Source: Pempheris klunzingeri
Taxonomy: Eukaryota; Chordata; Actinopteri; Acropomatiformes; Pempheridae
Assembly (NCBI RefSeq): GCF_042242105.1
Contig: NC_092032.1
Location: 12,449,915 to 12,513,914 of the forward strand
Length of the DNA: 64,000 nucleotides
Reading direction: 5' to 3'
Position numbers and translations under genes: made by a program. Below the pieces are notes generated by a model. That model was not told where the DNA came from and did no database searches. It saw nothing but the letters and a program-made list of their open reading frames with translations. Below, piece by piece: positions 35,560-50,735 of the stretch (positions within the stretch are counted from its first letter, which is position 1; every line of letters begins with the position of its first letter).

Positions 35560-36146
35560 CTCCACCCAACATGTAGTGGAACCACCTTTAGATGTGCCCA
35601 GTGGTAGTGTTTGATAAACAATTAAAACACTTGAGACATTCAGAGGATCTGTGATCAGGTGAGCTTCAGTCTACCTTCATTCTTCACAACCTCCACACAC
35701 AACTCTGCTCTGCATTTACATCACATTTTACTTCATTCATACACAGGTGAAGCCCCTGGTGCAGGCAAAGACAGACAAGATCTATGAGGAATTCAGAGCA
35801 ATTCAGTACAGGGAGCAGGTTGTGGCTGGAGTCATCTATGTTATCAAGGTAATTATTGTTATTATATTACTTCATTTGAAAGAGAAGTGAAAAGCTTCAG
35901 ATTTATGGACTGAATTAAATGTGACTGCTCCTCACTGCTCAACAAAACAACATCCGGATGAATTTAACAATTTAGATGTCCAATTGTCCTCTTTTCCCAC
36001 AGGTCGATGTTGGAGGACGGAAATTCATTCATCTGAAAGTCCTACAAGTTCTTCCCTGTAACGGAGGAGGATTGGAGCTGCTCGGTTTACAGCAGGACAA
36101 AACCAAAGAAGAACCCCTTGTACCTTTCTAAAGTTGAACACTTGGT
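35560..36146 (+). pseudogene. 5'-truncated stefin copy 4
   Basis: Exon 2 (35747-35848) and exon 3 (36003-36131) are almost identical to copies 1 and 2, including QVVAG, LPCNG and PLVPF, with their introns. Only the last 23 bp of exon 1 remain (35636-35658), joined directly to AAACACTTGAGAC from the promoter, so the ATG and trunk are gone and a TGA precedes the remnant in frame. The promoter at 35560-35640 has diverged and lost about 20 bp containing the TATA box. Homology stops just after the stop codon, near 36146. It is probably a pseudogene, though intact exons 2-3 could still donate sequence by conversion. Confidence 0.85.
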
Positions 36147-36339
36147 TATATTCGTTTGTTGATTTGAACAGCACCCACACACCCTTTTCCTTTGTAGTTT
36201 TGCTTCTTGAGTTTGTATTTTTTTTAACAATTTAAGTTCTTTGTTAATAAATAGCTCATCTGGTTATATGTTGCCTCCATAGCAAATGAGAAACAAAGAA
36301 TATAACAATACAATAATAACAATGGAAAGAAGCTATAGC

Positions 36340-36730
36340 CGTTTTAGCAGCTCTGTGAGGCTGGACTGACACACAGTGGTGCTTTAAGCCAAACAGGAGG
36401 CTCACATTAACATTGCTAACATGCTAATGTTTAGCAGGTGTAGTATTTACCAAGTTCACCATCTTAGTTTAGTGTGCTGGAATGCTAAGATTTGCTAACT
36501 AGCACTAACGTCAAAGTGCAGCTGATCCTGATGGGAATGTCATTAGCTTTGCAGGTTAAGAGTGGAACTACTTGAAAAAAAATTTACCTACCCGATGGTG
36601 CTAGATTAAAGATTGAGGATCGGCAAAATTATCAAAATTGCCCTGAGTGGGGCATGAACATCTGAACCAAATGCAATGACAATCCATCCTGTAGTTGTGG
36701 TCGACCAGCTGACCAATGTGACAGACACAG
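36340..36730 (+). repeat. unclassified teleost repeat with GCTAACATGCTAATG motif
   Basis: Contains GCTAACATGCTAATGTTTAG, GATGGGAATGTCATTAGCTT and AATCCATCCTGTAGTTGTGG, the phrases of a repeat that is abundant in teleosts. A fragment of the same family lies at 8,640-8,800. Confidence 0.6.
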
Positions 36731-37082
36731 TGTAGACGTGACACAGAAAAGAGTGAGCTCCTAAAAAAAAAAAGAAAGACTCAAATAACTGAAATCACAG
36801 ACAACAAGCATCGCTTCAAAATGTTTCATTGTCCTCTTAAAAAACTCTTTTTGTACAATTTTTTTTCATGTTTCTCATGAAAGAAGCGCACGGACGACGG
36901 TTTTACAGGTGTGATAATGCCATACAATAATCACAACGGAATATAGTGTGTGACGGAGGGGATGTCAGAGTGGTCTGGATGGTGAACCGCCTGCAGTCAG
37001 GACTCAGCAGAAGGTCACAGATTTGAGCTCCAGTCTGTATTAGAAACCTCGAGTGAAGCAGCTCCTCTCATCAGACGGAGCT

Positions 37083-39668
<2,586 letters not shown>

Positions 39669-40228
39669 AGTGGCCTACAGGGTCCTCTCCTGTCACAACA
39701 CGAGGTGACTGTTCAAAACAGTGCCTGACGGAAACACTCCTCGGTCGAGCTAGATAATATATAACCACGTTACATAATAATGTCCATAGTCATTGTTGAT
39801 ATTAGTAATGCTATGTTAAATGCCATATTTCTATTTACGTACCATCTAAGTAATGCGAGCAGTTACGTTAACAGTAACCTGTGATGAAATAAACCGGTGT
39901 GGTGTCATAGCCTGTTCCCCATCGATTTTTGTTTCTCAACTAAACTTAAACCCAACCGGTCAACTTTGCGCTAAACCATAATCAGACATAAATCTCTAAC
40001 TACAGCCACGGGGAGTAAACACTTTTGGTATGGGAGGGGCGGATTACTTGTATTAATTACTTGATTTGTTTGTGATCAGGCATACGGCATAGGCTCCCAC
40101 GCTTATGTGACGGGGTCCTATTAGGCTGTTTGTGGTTCGTCTCTTGACTTTCAACAGCTGACGGAAGTGTTGGGACGCACTTTAATGGTTTAACGAACAC
40201 GTTTTACCTCAAGTACTGGAAAAAAAAC
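39669..40228. promoter_or_regulatory. shared bidirectional promoter of mix23 and fam162a
   Basis: Only 560 bp separate the two divergent start codons. No other gene or repeat is seen in the gap. Both products are mitochondrial, so joint control is plausible. No TATA box stands out. Confidence 0.6.
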
Positions 40229-42631
40229 ATGAACTTCGCCCGATCTCGCCTTTCCATCGGCAGATTTCTAGGTTCGTATCGTTAAATATCTTGAATTCCG
40301 GTTAATAAGCGTCTCCATCTGTAACTTAGCGCTAATCGTTTAATTAGCAGCTGCAGTTGTTAAAATCGCACACTAACATTGATTCATATGTTTTATCATT
40401 TCTACCAGATGTTCAGGTAGCCCAGGTTATGTTGGTTGTCTTAGTTCCTGTATTGTGAAATTTGTAGTTCAGGTTTAATCATCGAATACAAATACTTTGA
40501 CCTGGCAAACATTTTTATTGTGTTGTATGATATTTCCAGGCTTTGTTGATCTGACACACCTCCGTCTTGCACCTTCATGTTTTATGATGTATCTTGTGAG
40601 ATGATTTACGTGTGTAATGAGCTGAAATGATTTATTTAGATTAGCTCTTAAGGAATCTTTTAAGCCAAAATGTCAGATATTTCGCTTTTCCAGTCCCTCA
40701 GTTGTGAGGATTCGCTGCTTTTCTTTGTCTGCTGTGGTGGTAAATTGAACCCTGTTGGCTTCTGGACTGCTGATTGAACAAAACAAAAAAAAACAAAACT
40801 TGAGGAATCCACACTGGACTTTAGTAAATAAAGATGGGCGTTTTCCCTCAATTTTCGGATATTTTCTGGACCAAATGATTACTTGAGAAAACATTAAGCA
40901 AGTTAACCAATATCAAAAAGAGTCATTGGTCCTAGTTGTGATTTGTCGTAGATCCAATGCATTCATGTTTTTTTGCATTTTTTTCTCACCAGGTCAGAGG
41001 TGCAGACAGGCCACTGAAACATGGAGCTACAGAGGGATGTGTAATAAACCGCAGGATGCCAAAGCAGAGCCTCCACCTGCAGCTCCAGCATACAGTAGGC
41101 TTCTTGATCGCAGCATCTGTTTTGTTTTTTGTGTGGTCCATGCCCAGATTCAGTTCAGCCTCAGACATTTAACACTAAGTATTTCACCTCTAATCCAGAA
41201 TACAATTATATGGTTGATAAAACTGGAATGTGATCAACAATAGCTTTAAAAGGGGGAAAGTGATGGCTCAAAGTTATCTGCTGTGAAAATTCCACATAAA
41301 TGACATCCACATTTGTTTGTCTATTTCAAGTAGTCCCAGAACAAGTCAGAAAGATGAAAGGTCCTCATCTCACTGGTGGTTGGTGGGTTTTGTACATCAC
41401 AGTACACAAGTGTGTAAGTTTTCTTTAGTCCCAGAGGGAGGAGGGACACAGGAAGAGGGGTGATGGAGCTTAGGATCGGGGCTTGTGAAACAGAACTTCC
41501 AATGTTTTGCTCAAGATGAGGATTTGTGGACTTAGAACTCTGTTTGTTTGTTCTGTCATGCAGGATCGGGTCACGGTTTTAAACTCCCAGGCCACAGACC
41601 CTCCAACTTTGACAGGAAGTGCCTGGTCTGGTCAGGGCGCTTCAAGACAGCAGACCAGATACCAGAGGTTGTGTCGTAAGTTGACTCTTCCTGTTTATAC
41701 CAGACCTCCCATCACACTCGCATCTGATTGGCTCTTTGCTTGATTTATTTAAGATACTTAACAAAAACAGAGCAAACTAACTGGATGAGTCGCGCTGCTG
41801 CTGCGGGTAGCTGATGTTCCATAATGACTGCACTTCAAACAAGGCGTCTGTTTGTGTCTGGAGGTAATTAATGTGGTTCATGACATCAGGTTGGAGATCA
41901 TATCTGATCTGCTGCAGTGATAAAGGACCTGAGTGTCACGTATACAAACGGCAGACCCCCCCCACCTCCTGTGCAGTATAAAACAATGTAATTATGTTGT
42001 AATCAACATGTGACAGAAGAGACAGAGAAGCATGATTGGCTGCAGGTGATTGTTGACATGACTGGCATCATGTGAAGGGATACGCACATCACTTTTAATA
42101 ATGTGCTGAGCTTAAAAACGGCACAAAGTATACTCAAACATGCACATGGATGTGTTCCTAATTAGTGCTAGATGATTTTGTTTTTGGAAGTATTTAAATA
42201 TCTGGCTACACTGATGTTTGTTTGTGCACCTGTCTGTGCCATAGGGTGGAGATGATTGATGCTGCAAGAAACAAAGTCAGAGTGAAAATCTGCTATTTGA
42301 TGATTGTGGCCACATTAGGGGGCTGCCTGCTGATGGTGTACCTGGGAAAAAACGTGAGTGACAATAGATGAATGTTTTCCCTGTAGTTAAACACTTTACA
42401 ACCATGTGATAGATCAGTTTTTTTCCTCTGCATGTATAAAAGAACCATTTTGTTCCGCTCAGAATATCATGTAGAGCATCAGTCATTTCCTCAAATCTCA
42501 TCTGTAATTTGCAGGCTGCAGCCAGGCACGAGTCCCTGACAAGTCAAAACATGGAGAGGAAAGCTAGATGGAGAGATGAAACACGGAGGGAGAGGGAAGC
42601 TGCCGCTGCCCTGGCTGAGAAGGCTCAGTGA
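40229..42631 (+). CDS. fam162a: FAM162A (HGTD-P) mitochondrial membrane protein
   Basis: Exons 40229-40271, 40993-41094, 41564-41675, 42245-42353 and 42515-42631 give 160 residues in phase. The family core is clear: MCNKPQ, then FDRKCLVWSGRFKTADQIPE, MIDAARNKVRVKICYLMI and the C-terminal AAARHESLTSQNMERKARW. A single membrane span, about YLMIVATLGGCLLMVYLG, lies in exon 4. The N-terminus MNFARSRLSIGRFLG is basic and fits mitochondrial targeting. The mammalian protein is hypoxia-induced and linked to mitochondrial apoptosis. It is followed by an AATAAA-type signal near 43,350. Confidence 0.95.
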
Positions 42632-44875
42632 TGGAGAACGACTAGTCCCCACAAAACCAAGTCTGTTTTCCGGCAAAACTGGGGCAATAGTGTCGCCCCT
42701 TTCACTGTATGTATCACAACTTCAGGGCTCTCCACTCCTTTGAAGAAGCAGAGTGACCAAAAGTTATTAGATGTACTTTTGTCACCTGGAGATCAACCAT
42801 TTACACAATCATGGATTATTTAGTAATTTTGAAACCTAAAATAAGGTTTTATCTTTTCAGTGAATATACTGACGTTATAAACTGGCACCTTTTTTGAGGA
42901 AACGGCAGTTAAGTGTTTGTGGCGGTAACATTTGGTCACAGTCTGACGTAATGGAGGTTTCTTTGCATTTACTACAGAGCAAAATGATTTTCAGACTACA
43001 AATTAGCAGAGCACACTCCCTAAATCTAATTTCCGGTTGGAATTAACAAAGTTCTGTATGTCTCTATGCTTCTAGTAAATGTTGCTATGCTTCTCTCCAA
43101 TATAAATGACTTAGATTAACCCTCTGTTTTTAAATTTGCCTCTGAGGCAGTTATCTGCCTGGTAAAGACAGTTCAGCCTTAAAGGGTTTTGAATAGTCTT
43201 CAGTTTTCTTCTGATAACATCAAGAAGTGGATTAGGTATGATTGCTTCGCATAAGGGTCAGTTATGTCCTTGTACTCATGTAATTATGCTGATTTGTTCA
43301 TGACTGATGTGTCATCTGTGTTTGTATATAGTGAGCACCAAAAAGTTAAATAAAGTAATGCTTCTCAAAAATTCCCACCTGATTTAATGACCCAATTTAG
43401 TTTCATATACACTGCAAGCCTAAAGCCAAAAGCTCTAAGTCAAAGTCTTTTTTTTTTCTAGTTATAGACCAAGCGTTTAATGGAGAAAATACCACGCAGA
43501 TTAGGTGATAATGAAAATGGGCATTAGATGCTGACTTACACACCCAAAAAGATCCAACCTGTATGCTAAGTACAATAAAACTGATTCACTTACACTGTGG
43601 TTCATGAAACGGCTTTTATGCAAATGGCATAACAGGGGACAGCTGCACAAACTGAGTACAACAAACAGTAATTAACATGTAGAGCTGGTCATCTCTTGCA
43701 GAGATTGACAAAAGTAAGCGATGTAATGAGGACTAGGTAAACAGACATTCAGTTCTGCTAACTAAGGTGATCACCAGTATTTTCAAGTTTTAATCTGGAT
43801 TTTTGTTGAAACGATCTGGAAGGATTTCTGTAAAATAAATATTATGGCACCATCAGCAAGACGACAGATGCTAACCCAACCAAAAAACATGTTTGTTAAA
43901 AAAGACCAACTTCAGACCCATTAGCTGATATATGTGTCCATGATTTGGCATGATCAAATTAGAAAATACTACCTGACCATGTGTTGGAACGTCATGTTTT
44001 AGACAGCTCAATTTTCCAAAAGAGTCAGTGTCATTTAGTTTGTCAAAATAAAGTTCTTCTAGCTTTGCTGAGGCAGCATGATCTACTGATTGTAATTAGT
44101 GTGCTAACAGTTTCAGTCCACAATCTGCTTGAGTCCCTTTGTGGGAAGGGTAAACGGTGAAGTACATTGTAATCCTTGTCATACCAGAAGGGGATAGAGG
44201 ATTCAGACCACACCTCTTTACACCTCGCTTCCTGAGGAGGGAAGAGCCGCATCATCAACCAATTAAATAGTTAATGCAAAACTACGGTATATTCTCAAAG
44301 AGCGGGCATCAGTCCAGAACTAAAGTGCTGCGAATGAAATGAAATTATGGTAAGATAATAAAAATTCCCACTGGTCTGCTGCTGGACAGATTCCAGGGTT
44401 AGATAGTCTTTGTCTTGTCCAAGTCTGTCCAATTGTCTCAGTGCGAGGGAAGACTCCAATTCCCATGGCTCCATGGGGTTATTCACGTCACACCAGAGGC
44501 AGGAGGCAGTCTAAACTCTTCAAGATGGAGCCTGTGCAGGTGGAAAGTCCCGTTACTGGATGAAGGAATGCACGATATGAGATCCAGGAGGGAATGCAAG
44601 CAGCCTGGTTTGTCACTGACAAGCTCCACCTCTCTGCGACACAGTCAAGTTCCTAATTTGTCCATCTGTGGTCACTTCTCCAACGGCTGGAGAGGAGGAG
44701 GTGAGGGGATTCCACCTCCATTTTTGAGTCGTTTAAGTGCCTTTCATAGAGGTCAGTAAAGTCCTTGGGTTGGGACTGGCCACATGGACCCGCTGTGGGC
44801 AGTTCAGTCCAAAGACCACAGTCGAACATGTGGTCGACGTCTCATGGTCAGTCCAGTGTTTAGGTTAGATCATTC

Positions 44876-44957
<82 letters not shown>

Positions 44958-45512
44958 TGGTGGGGGGGGGGGGTAGAGGGGCTAAAAATCACGTCCATGT
45001 TTGTCTGTCTTGCGAGTCATTAATGTTTCAATCAGACAAGCAGTGCAGTCCTACAAACTCCCGCGTAAGGAGTCACCAGTCCTATAGGAACACGGAGAGG
45101 TGCTTTTTATTTTGAATGAGCTGAGGAGGAAATCCTAAAAGTAGGACGGGGGTGGTGTTATCAGGAAAATCTGCTAGTGGGAGACGCTGGGGCCCAAGCA
45201 GGTAAGTGGGGTTCGGGCGCAGAGGGAAGCTCAGCGCAAGACAGAATAATGAGTGAAACCTTCACAAACTGGCTGACAAGACTGCAGAACTTGACCCACA
45301 TTGGACGTACGCGCACGCACACACACACGTGCTCCTGTGATGTTACACTTTTCATTATCATGATAATGATTAAATCAATCTCTCTGACGATGAGGTGGGG
45401 GAGGGGAGCCGAGGGGTCGTCGTAACCCCTGATCATGGCAGTGGGCATAGAGTGAGAGAAATGAGCAGAGGTGAGGATGTAGGTGGAGCACGGAGGGAGG
45501 GTGGATTTAGCA
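42632..45512. other. convergent intergenic region and 3' UTRs
   Basis: The 3' UTRs of fam162a (plus) and kpna1 (minus) both run into this 2.9 kb. A long (TG)n tract lies at 44,881-44,957 followed by a G-run. No WDR5B-like WD40 ORF is present, unlike in mammals. No other gene is supported. Confidence 0.6.
44881..44957. repeat. (TG)n microsatellite
   Basis: About 38 uninterrupted TG units followed by a poly-G run, probably inside or just past the kpna1 3' UTR. Confidence 0.97.
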
Positions 45513-48500
45513 TTATAGCTGAAAGCCTTCCATCGGGGCCTCGCACTGCTGGAAGAGGAACTGCTGCTGCTGCAGGTCGACGGCTGGAGCCAGAGACGGG
45601 TCCTCGTCTTCAGTGTTGAAGTAGCGCTCGATCAGGTCGAAGGCTTTCTGGTAGATTTCCTGGTTCTCGTGGCCCTGCAGGAACTCCAGCTTGTCCAGAC
45701 CTGAGAAGACGGGAAACGATTAGTCAGTCGACAGATAATTAACTGCCAATACAATATTTTGAATGTGCATCATTTGTCTATAGAAAAACTTTTTGGATCA
45801 AGTGGGTAAATTCTGATTTGCTGAAATGTAAGCAGCATGAATGTAGTCATTGTAATTCTGTATGAGCACACTCACCATAGGCCTCTTCAATGAGTGCACA
45901 GTAAGGGTTGATGCCTCCTCCCCTCTTGGCCTCCAGTTCTCCCAGTCGCAGGATGTTCTCCAGGCCATTTAGAGCCACCTGAACTATTTTGGAGTCCATC
46001 AGTGTGAGCAAGTCACACAGTGGTTTTATACAGCCGAGGTCCACTAGGTGCCTGCAGGTGGCAGTACACATACAGAATAGAACTTATATTAGTCATTCAA
46101 GGCAAATACTTGTCTTTGGCGTGATAATAGATACAAAGCCTAAAAGAAGCCACCTTACGCCATCAGTTTTCATACCTAATTTGCTCTGCGGAGCCCCCCG
46201 AGGTGGCGTTAGTAATGGCCCAGGCTGCCTCCTTCCTTGTGCGAAACTCTGCTACCTGCAGGATAGTGATGAGAGGAGGCAGCAGACCTGCATCTATCAC
46301 CATCTACGAAGACAGAAAAAGACTTGATTAGAGGAGCAAACACTTGTGTCAACTGTTCAAACTTCTGTGAGAAAACACTTTCCAGGTTATTCTGATATGT
46401 TCTCACACACACGCACGCACACGCACACACCTGTATTTGTGCTCGGTTCCCTGCAGTGATGTTAGAAATCGTCCAGCAGGCTTCCTTCTTGATAGACTCC
46501 TTGGGGCTACTCAGGAGGTGAAGTAGGGACTGCAGCGCTGAACAGTTTAAAATCACCTAGGCAATCATACAAATTATACACCAAGTCAGACATATTCATC
46601 TGTAAGTACAATTATTTGTGGAAGTAGATAACATTATCTGTGTATGCATGCTGCCATCACCTGCGTCTGCAGGTCATCTCCGGTGACTATGTTCCCAACA
46701 GCTCGAAGTGCAGGGGATACCACCTTATAATCAGAGTGCCTGGAACAAAGCAGATTGGAATATATGATCACTCAGATGTTTCCGAAGCTCGAAACTGATA
46801 CGACCTCACAATGCCCTCCAGGTTCAGGATGGTACCAATAAATGTTAAATGTTTCTTCCAGCTGTAACATGGTTTTTATGGTATTTGATCACATGGAAAT
46901 ACTATTGGAACTTTTCGAACTGTGATGTATCCTCTCCTGACTTGTGCAGTTTGTCACAGCTGGTAATGCATTGGTCGAACTTGAATGCTGTCTGGGAATG
47001 TTCACAACTCATCCGCATCTGGATTCTCACACCCAACGTAGTGGTGACGAAAGCTACACATGGTACACTCTGTTACTGCCTGAGCTCTTCTCCAACACTG
47101 AATATCTTAATTGTGTGTTTGAAGTCTTACATCAGTAACTCCACCAGCCTGCGACAGACTCCTGAGTCAATAACAGCCTGGATTTTGTCATTGGGGCCAT
47201 CAGATAGGTAGGAGAGCGCCCAGCATGCATCAGCCAGGATGTCTGTGTCATTGACAAACAGCAGCCAAGACAGCACGCTGAGACAGGGGGAAACCTGCAG
47301 GACAAAAAGACACATGGCCAGAGTGTTAGTGAGGGAACATGTTGCCGCTAAGTGCAGCGGAAGTTTTCCTGCTTAGATATCAGCAACTTCATACAGCTTA
47401 TGACCTTGAAAAACTGATATAATATTCTTAAGTAAAGTGAGAGGTGTGCTGTTGCCATAGTGATATGTTTATCTTAGCACATTACCTTGGTGAAGTCTGG
47501 AGGTGGGTTCTTTCCTCTGCACAGGTTTGAGAGCGCCCACACTGCATTCCTCATCATTGTTAGACGATTCTGTTTGGCCAACAACCTGCAGAAGGAGTTT
47601 CACAGAGCATGTTTTACAAAGGATGCAGCATCAAAGTTGCTCTTTATTTTGAAGTGTAATAAACAGAATTATGAGGAAGACAATATGACATTGAGTTGCT
47701 ACTTACTGCACCAGGGAAGGCAGGATGTTGCAGTCTATGACAAAGTCCCTGCATTCTGTGCTGTCTCCTGCTATGTTTCCCAAGGCCCACACTGCCTGAG
47801 GGGCAAAACAATTATTCAAGTCAGTCAATAAACAACATTAAAAATATACAATAATTGATGACAGGAGCATGATTTATTCAAGCAGGCAGGCTAAGAACAT
47901 ATGCGATGTGAATGGCATCAAAGTTATACTGGAGGAAACAGAGAATGGGGAAGTGATGACCGTAGAAAACACTGATACGTCTGAATCCTCCCTACCTGTT
48001 CCTGTACATCTTCAAAATCCGAGCTGAGCATCTCTATGAAAATGGGTACCGCCCCTGCCTGGATCACCACCCGAGTCTGGTGGGACGTCCCTGATGCAAT
48101 GTTGGTCAACACCCATGCAGCCTCAAACTACAACAAAAGTCAAAATATATTTATTTTTAACAAACTGATGACCCGGGTTAGATTTAAACTGTAAAACGTG
48201 TTCAATGTTCTCCTTCTGAACCACACAACACACACAGTATTTGACATTCACTGTTAGTGCATGAATTTCATGACAAACAAAAGCAACAACCTGCAAAAAA
48301 AGCTTAGTCAGCTTGTGTGCAACTGCACCATTTACTGAGACATAATGAGGAAATGTACCTGCAATGTGCAGTTTTCTCTTCTCTTCAGGAACTCAACAAA
48401 GCGCTCCACCACCCCTGGAGTGGCAATGACTTCATCGATGGGCGGGTTGGGTTCTGTGTGAGAAATGGAGTAGAGGTGGACAATATGACAAAAAAATAAC

Positions 48501-49929
48501 AATAGCAATACTCGTCACAGGATTATCTTGATGTTAAAATATTCACTCAAGTATTCAAAATCATATGATATGACCATCTATATGTATGCATGAAACAATA
48601 TATAATAATTACCCATGATGAAGGCAGGATTAAATAAGCATGTTGTATAAAGTGTAAATTGTGAACATAAATATACTGTGATGTCAACCTACTTCATGTA
48701 TATCAAGTTACCTGTAACATTAATAATTCCATACTTATGTACTCTGCAACATTGCACTGTTGTCGTCTTGTGTACAACTTTCTTTGTTGTTTTTTTGTAT
48801 ACTTTTAAAATATATTTAATAGTATTTAAATGTTTATGTTCAACTTTGTTCAGCTAATTGATGCTCTTGTTTTAAGCTGTATGTCCATTTCAGTGCAAGT
48901 AAAAAAAGTCAAATTCCTTGTATAGGTAAAGATGTGATTCTGGCTCTGACATCGTCGTCCAGCCCTTGTTAAAATCAAGCATCCATAAGAAATGATAACT
49001 CATCTACAGCAGCCTTACCTTTGGAGAGGAGCTTCCTAAATCTCTGAGTGCCTATTAGCTGCTGCTCAGGAGAACTGGAGAAGATCATTTGAGTCATATC
49101 TTCAGAGATCACCCCACCCTGTGCAGCAAAGAGATGGAGATTTGGTAAAACAGACAAAATACGGTCACATCCAACTTTGTACGAGGAATGAATGCAGATA
49201 GTAGGATTCTTTTCATCAGTATTGCCGACTGGTCTGATGAGTGTGTCCACTCTTACTGCAAGTGGGTCCATGTTGTTAGCCTGGGACTCCAGGTAGCCAC
49301 TGTCAGCCATCCCATCATCCTCCGGCATGCCATCATCCTCCACTGTGGCAACATTCCTTCTCTTGAAAAGCTGCGATAGAATGATATTAGAATAAACTAT
49401 TTTGGTCTTTCTGAGCAGATTCTCACCTAATTATTACATTGCTAGGAACACAGAATGGGTTCCGTCTAGTCCCTGACATTAGCAAAACGAGCAGGGCATC
49501 ATTTCATAATCCTTAAGGCGGTTTATGTTTGTTCTGAACTCTACCACCACAATAGAATAGAATAGAATAGAATAGAATAGTTCCTTTATTAATCCTTCAC
49601 AGGAAATTACTTTGTTACGGCAGCAGTACAGACGGACACCCCACAGACAACAAACAGCCACCACAAGACAACCAACACTTAAGGCACAAAAACAATAGTA
49701 CAAAAGGAAACAATATATAAAAATATAAAATATGTAAAATATGTAGATCAACATAAATCCTCTGGTGAGGAGGTCTAAATGACTTCCTCCAGACTTTGCT
49801 GACCTGTTCATCCTTCTTCTGTTTGCGGAGCTGTAGGCCTTCCTCTTCCCTCCTTCTTCTCATTTCATCTGTGTTGAGGGACTTGTTCTTGTAGCTCTTG
49901 AGTCGTGCATTGTCCTTTCCCTGACTCAT
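45513..49929 (-). CDS. kpna1: importin subunit alpha (karyopherin alpha 1)
   Basis: Thirteen coding exons on the minus strand: 49804-49929, 49257-49370, 49019-49118, 48359-48453, 47996-48127, 47707-47795, 47486-47585, 47131-47294, 46661-46739, 46431-46556, 46176-46303, 45876-46051, 45513-45700. They sum to 538 residues with every phase fitting. The N-terminal importin-beta-binding region reads [20 protein letters not shown] and [12 protein letters not shown]. Armadillo repeats follow with the NLS-groove Trp/Asn pattern, for example [60 protein letters not shown] and [14 protein letters not shown]. The C-terminus is APMEGFQL. It carries classical NLS cargo through the nuclear pore with importin beta. 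Sequence fits the KPNA1/5/6 group; synteny with mix23 and fam162a makes it kpna1. A noncoding exon starts upstream of 50648. Confidence 0.96.
49553..49745. repeat. retroposon tail in kpna1 intron
   Basis: A run of ATAGA units is followed by TTCCTTTATTAATCCTTCAC and AGGAAATTAC. On the minus strand this resembles a fish LINE/SINE 3' end with a pentanucleotide tail. Intact ends were not found. Confidence 0.5.
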
Positions 49930-50647
49930 TGTGTAGCCTGGGGAGATGCATAAATATGTATGTAATAGAGACAGACTAAGATTTGGTTTGGTAAAAAGCT
50001 GGAATTTAATATTGGATTGATATCTGGCATAATCCTATTTTACACCACCAGTTGTATAACAATGCAGGTATGTAAGTATGTTTCACCAAAACATAAATCA
50101 GCTGTGAATAGGGAACCCTTCATTAGTTTTCTGCCTTTGTCAAATAAGGATTACCGCGACAATCAGTAACTACAGCATGTTTGCTGAAATCGAAACTTCA
50201 GCTGTAGTTTTCATGTCAAGATAGTTCACCATTCCTCTCAGTAATTACAGTTCAACAAATGGGGGCATATAAGGATACTAGCTAGCTGGTTAGCTTTAAG
50301 TGACTTAACACTGCGTGATTAATAAGCTATAAAACATATCATTATCTAGAGATCCGGTGCGCTGCTTCCCCTTATCGATCCACAAATCAGCAAATGATCA
50401 CACAACATCAAATTATTGAAGCAAACGGCAGCTCTTAGCTAGCTAATGTCACAGCCGTTGTTAGCCGAAAACTAGCTTGCTAACAGCGGCTAGCTGAATT
50501 AGCTACCGTTAGCTCCGAAATTCAACCTTAACGTTGGCTAATGCGACAGGCCAACATTTTCAAAATGCTGCTGGAAAATTAGATTGGGAATAGAAAGCGT
50601 TACTATACACATAAAGTGATAAATACGTGTAATTATTATGAACTGAC

Positions 50648-50735
50648 CTGTCAAATTGGGCTCTTAATCCCCTTATTCGCTAGGCCACCGTTTGTACAGC
50701 CGTCGCCGGTATGATACTGCGCATGCGTGATATTA
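50648..50735 (-). promoter_or_regulatory. kpna1: kpna1 5' noncoding exon and promoter
   Basis: On the minus strand, TTTGACAG|GTCAGTTC gives a donor at 50648/50647 that can join the acceptor CCCCAG|GCTACACA at 49937, eight bases before the ATG. CpG-containing sequence extends over 50,690-50,780. The start site is not determined. Confidence 0.6.

Noticed and set aside
44784-45115. ORFs with long VCVCVC runs
   Set aside because: They are the (TG)n microsatellite read in frame.
45161-45448. Overlapping ORFs on both strands just downstream of kpna1
   Set aside because: They lie in the expected kpna1 3' UTR with a CA tract. No domain or splice support.
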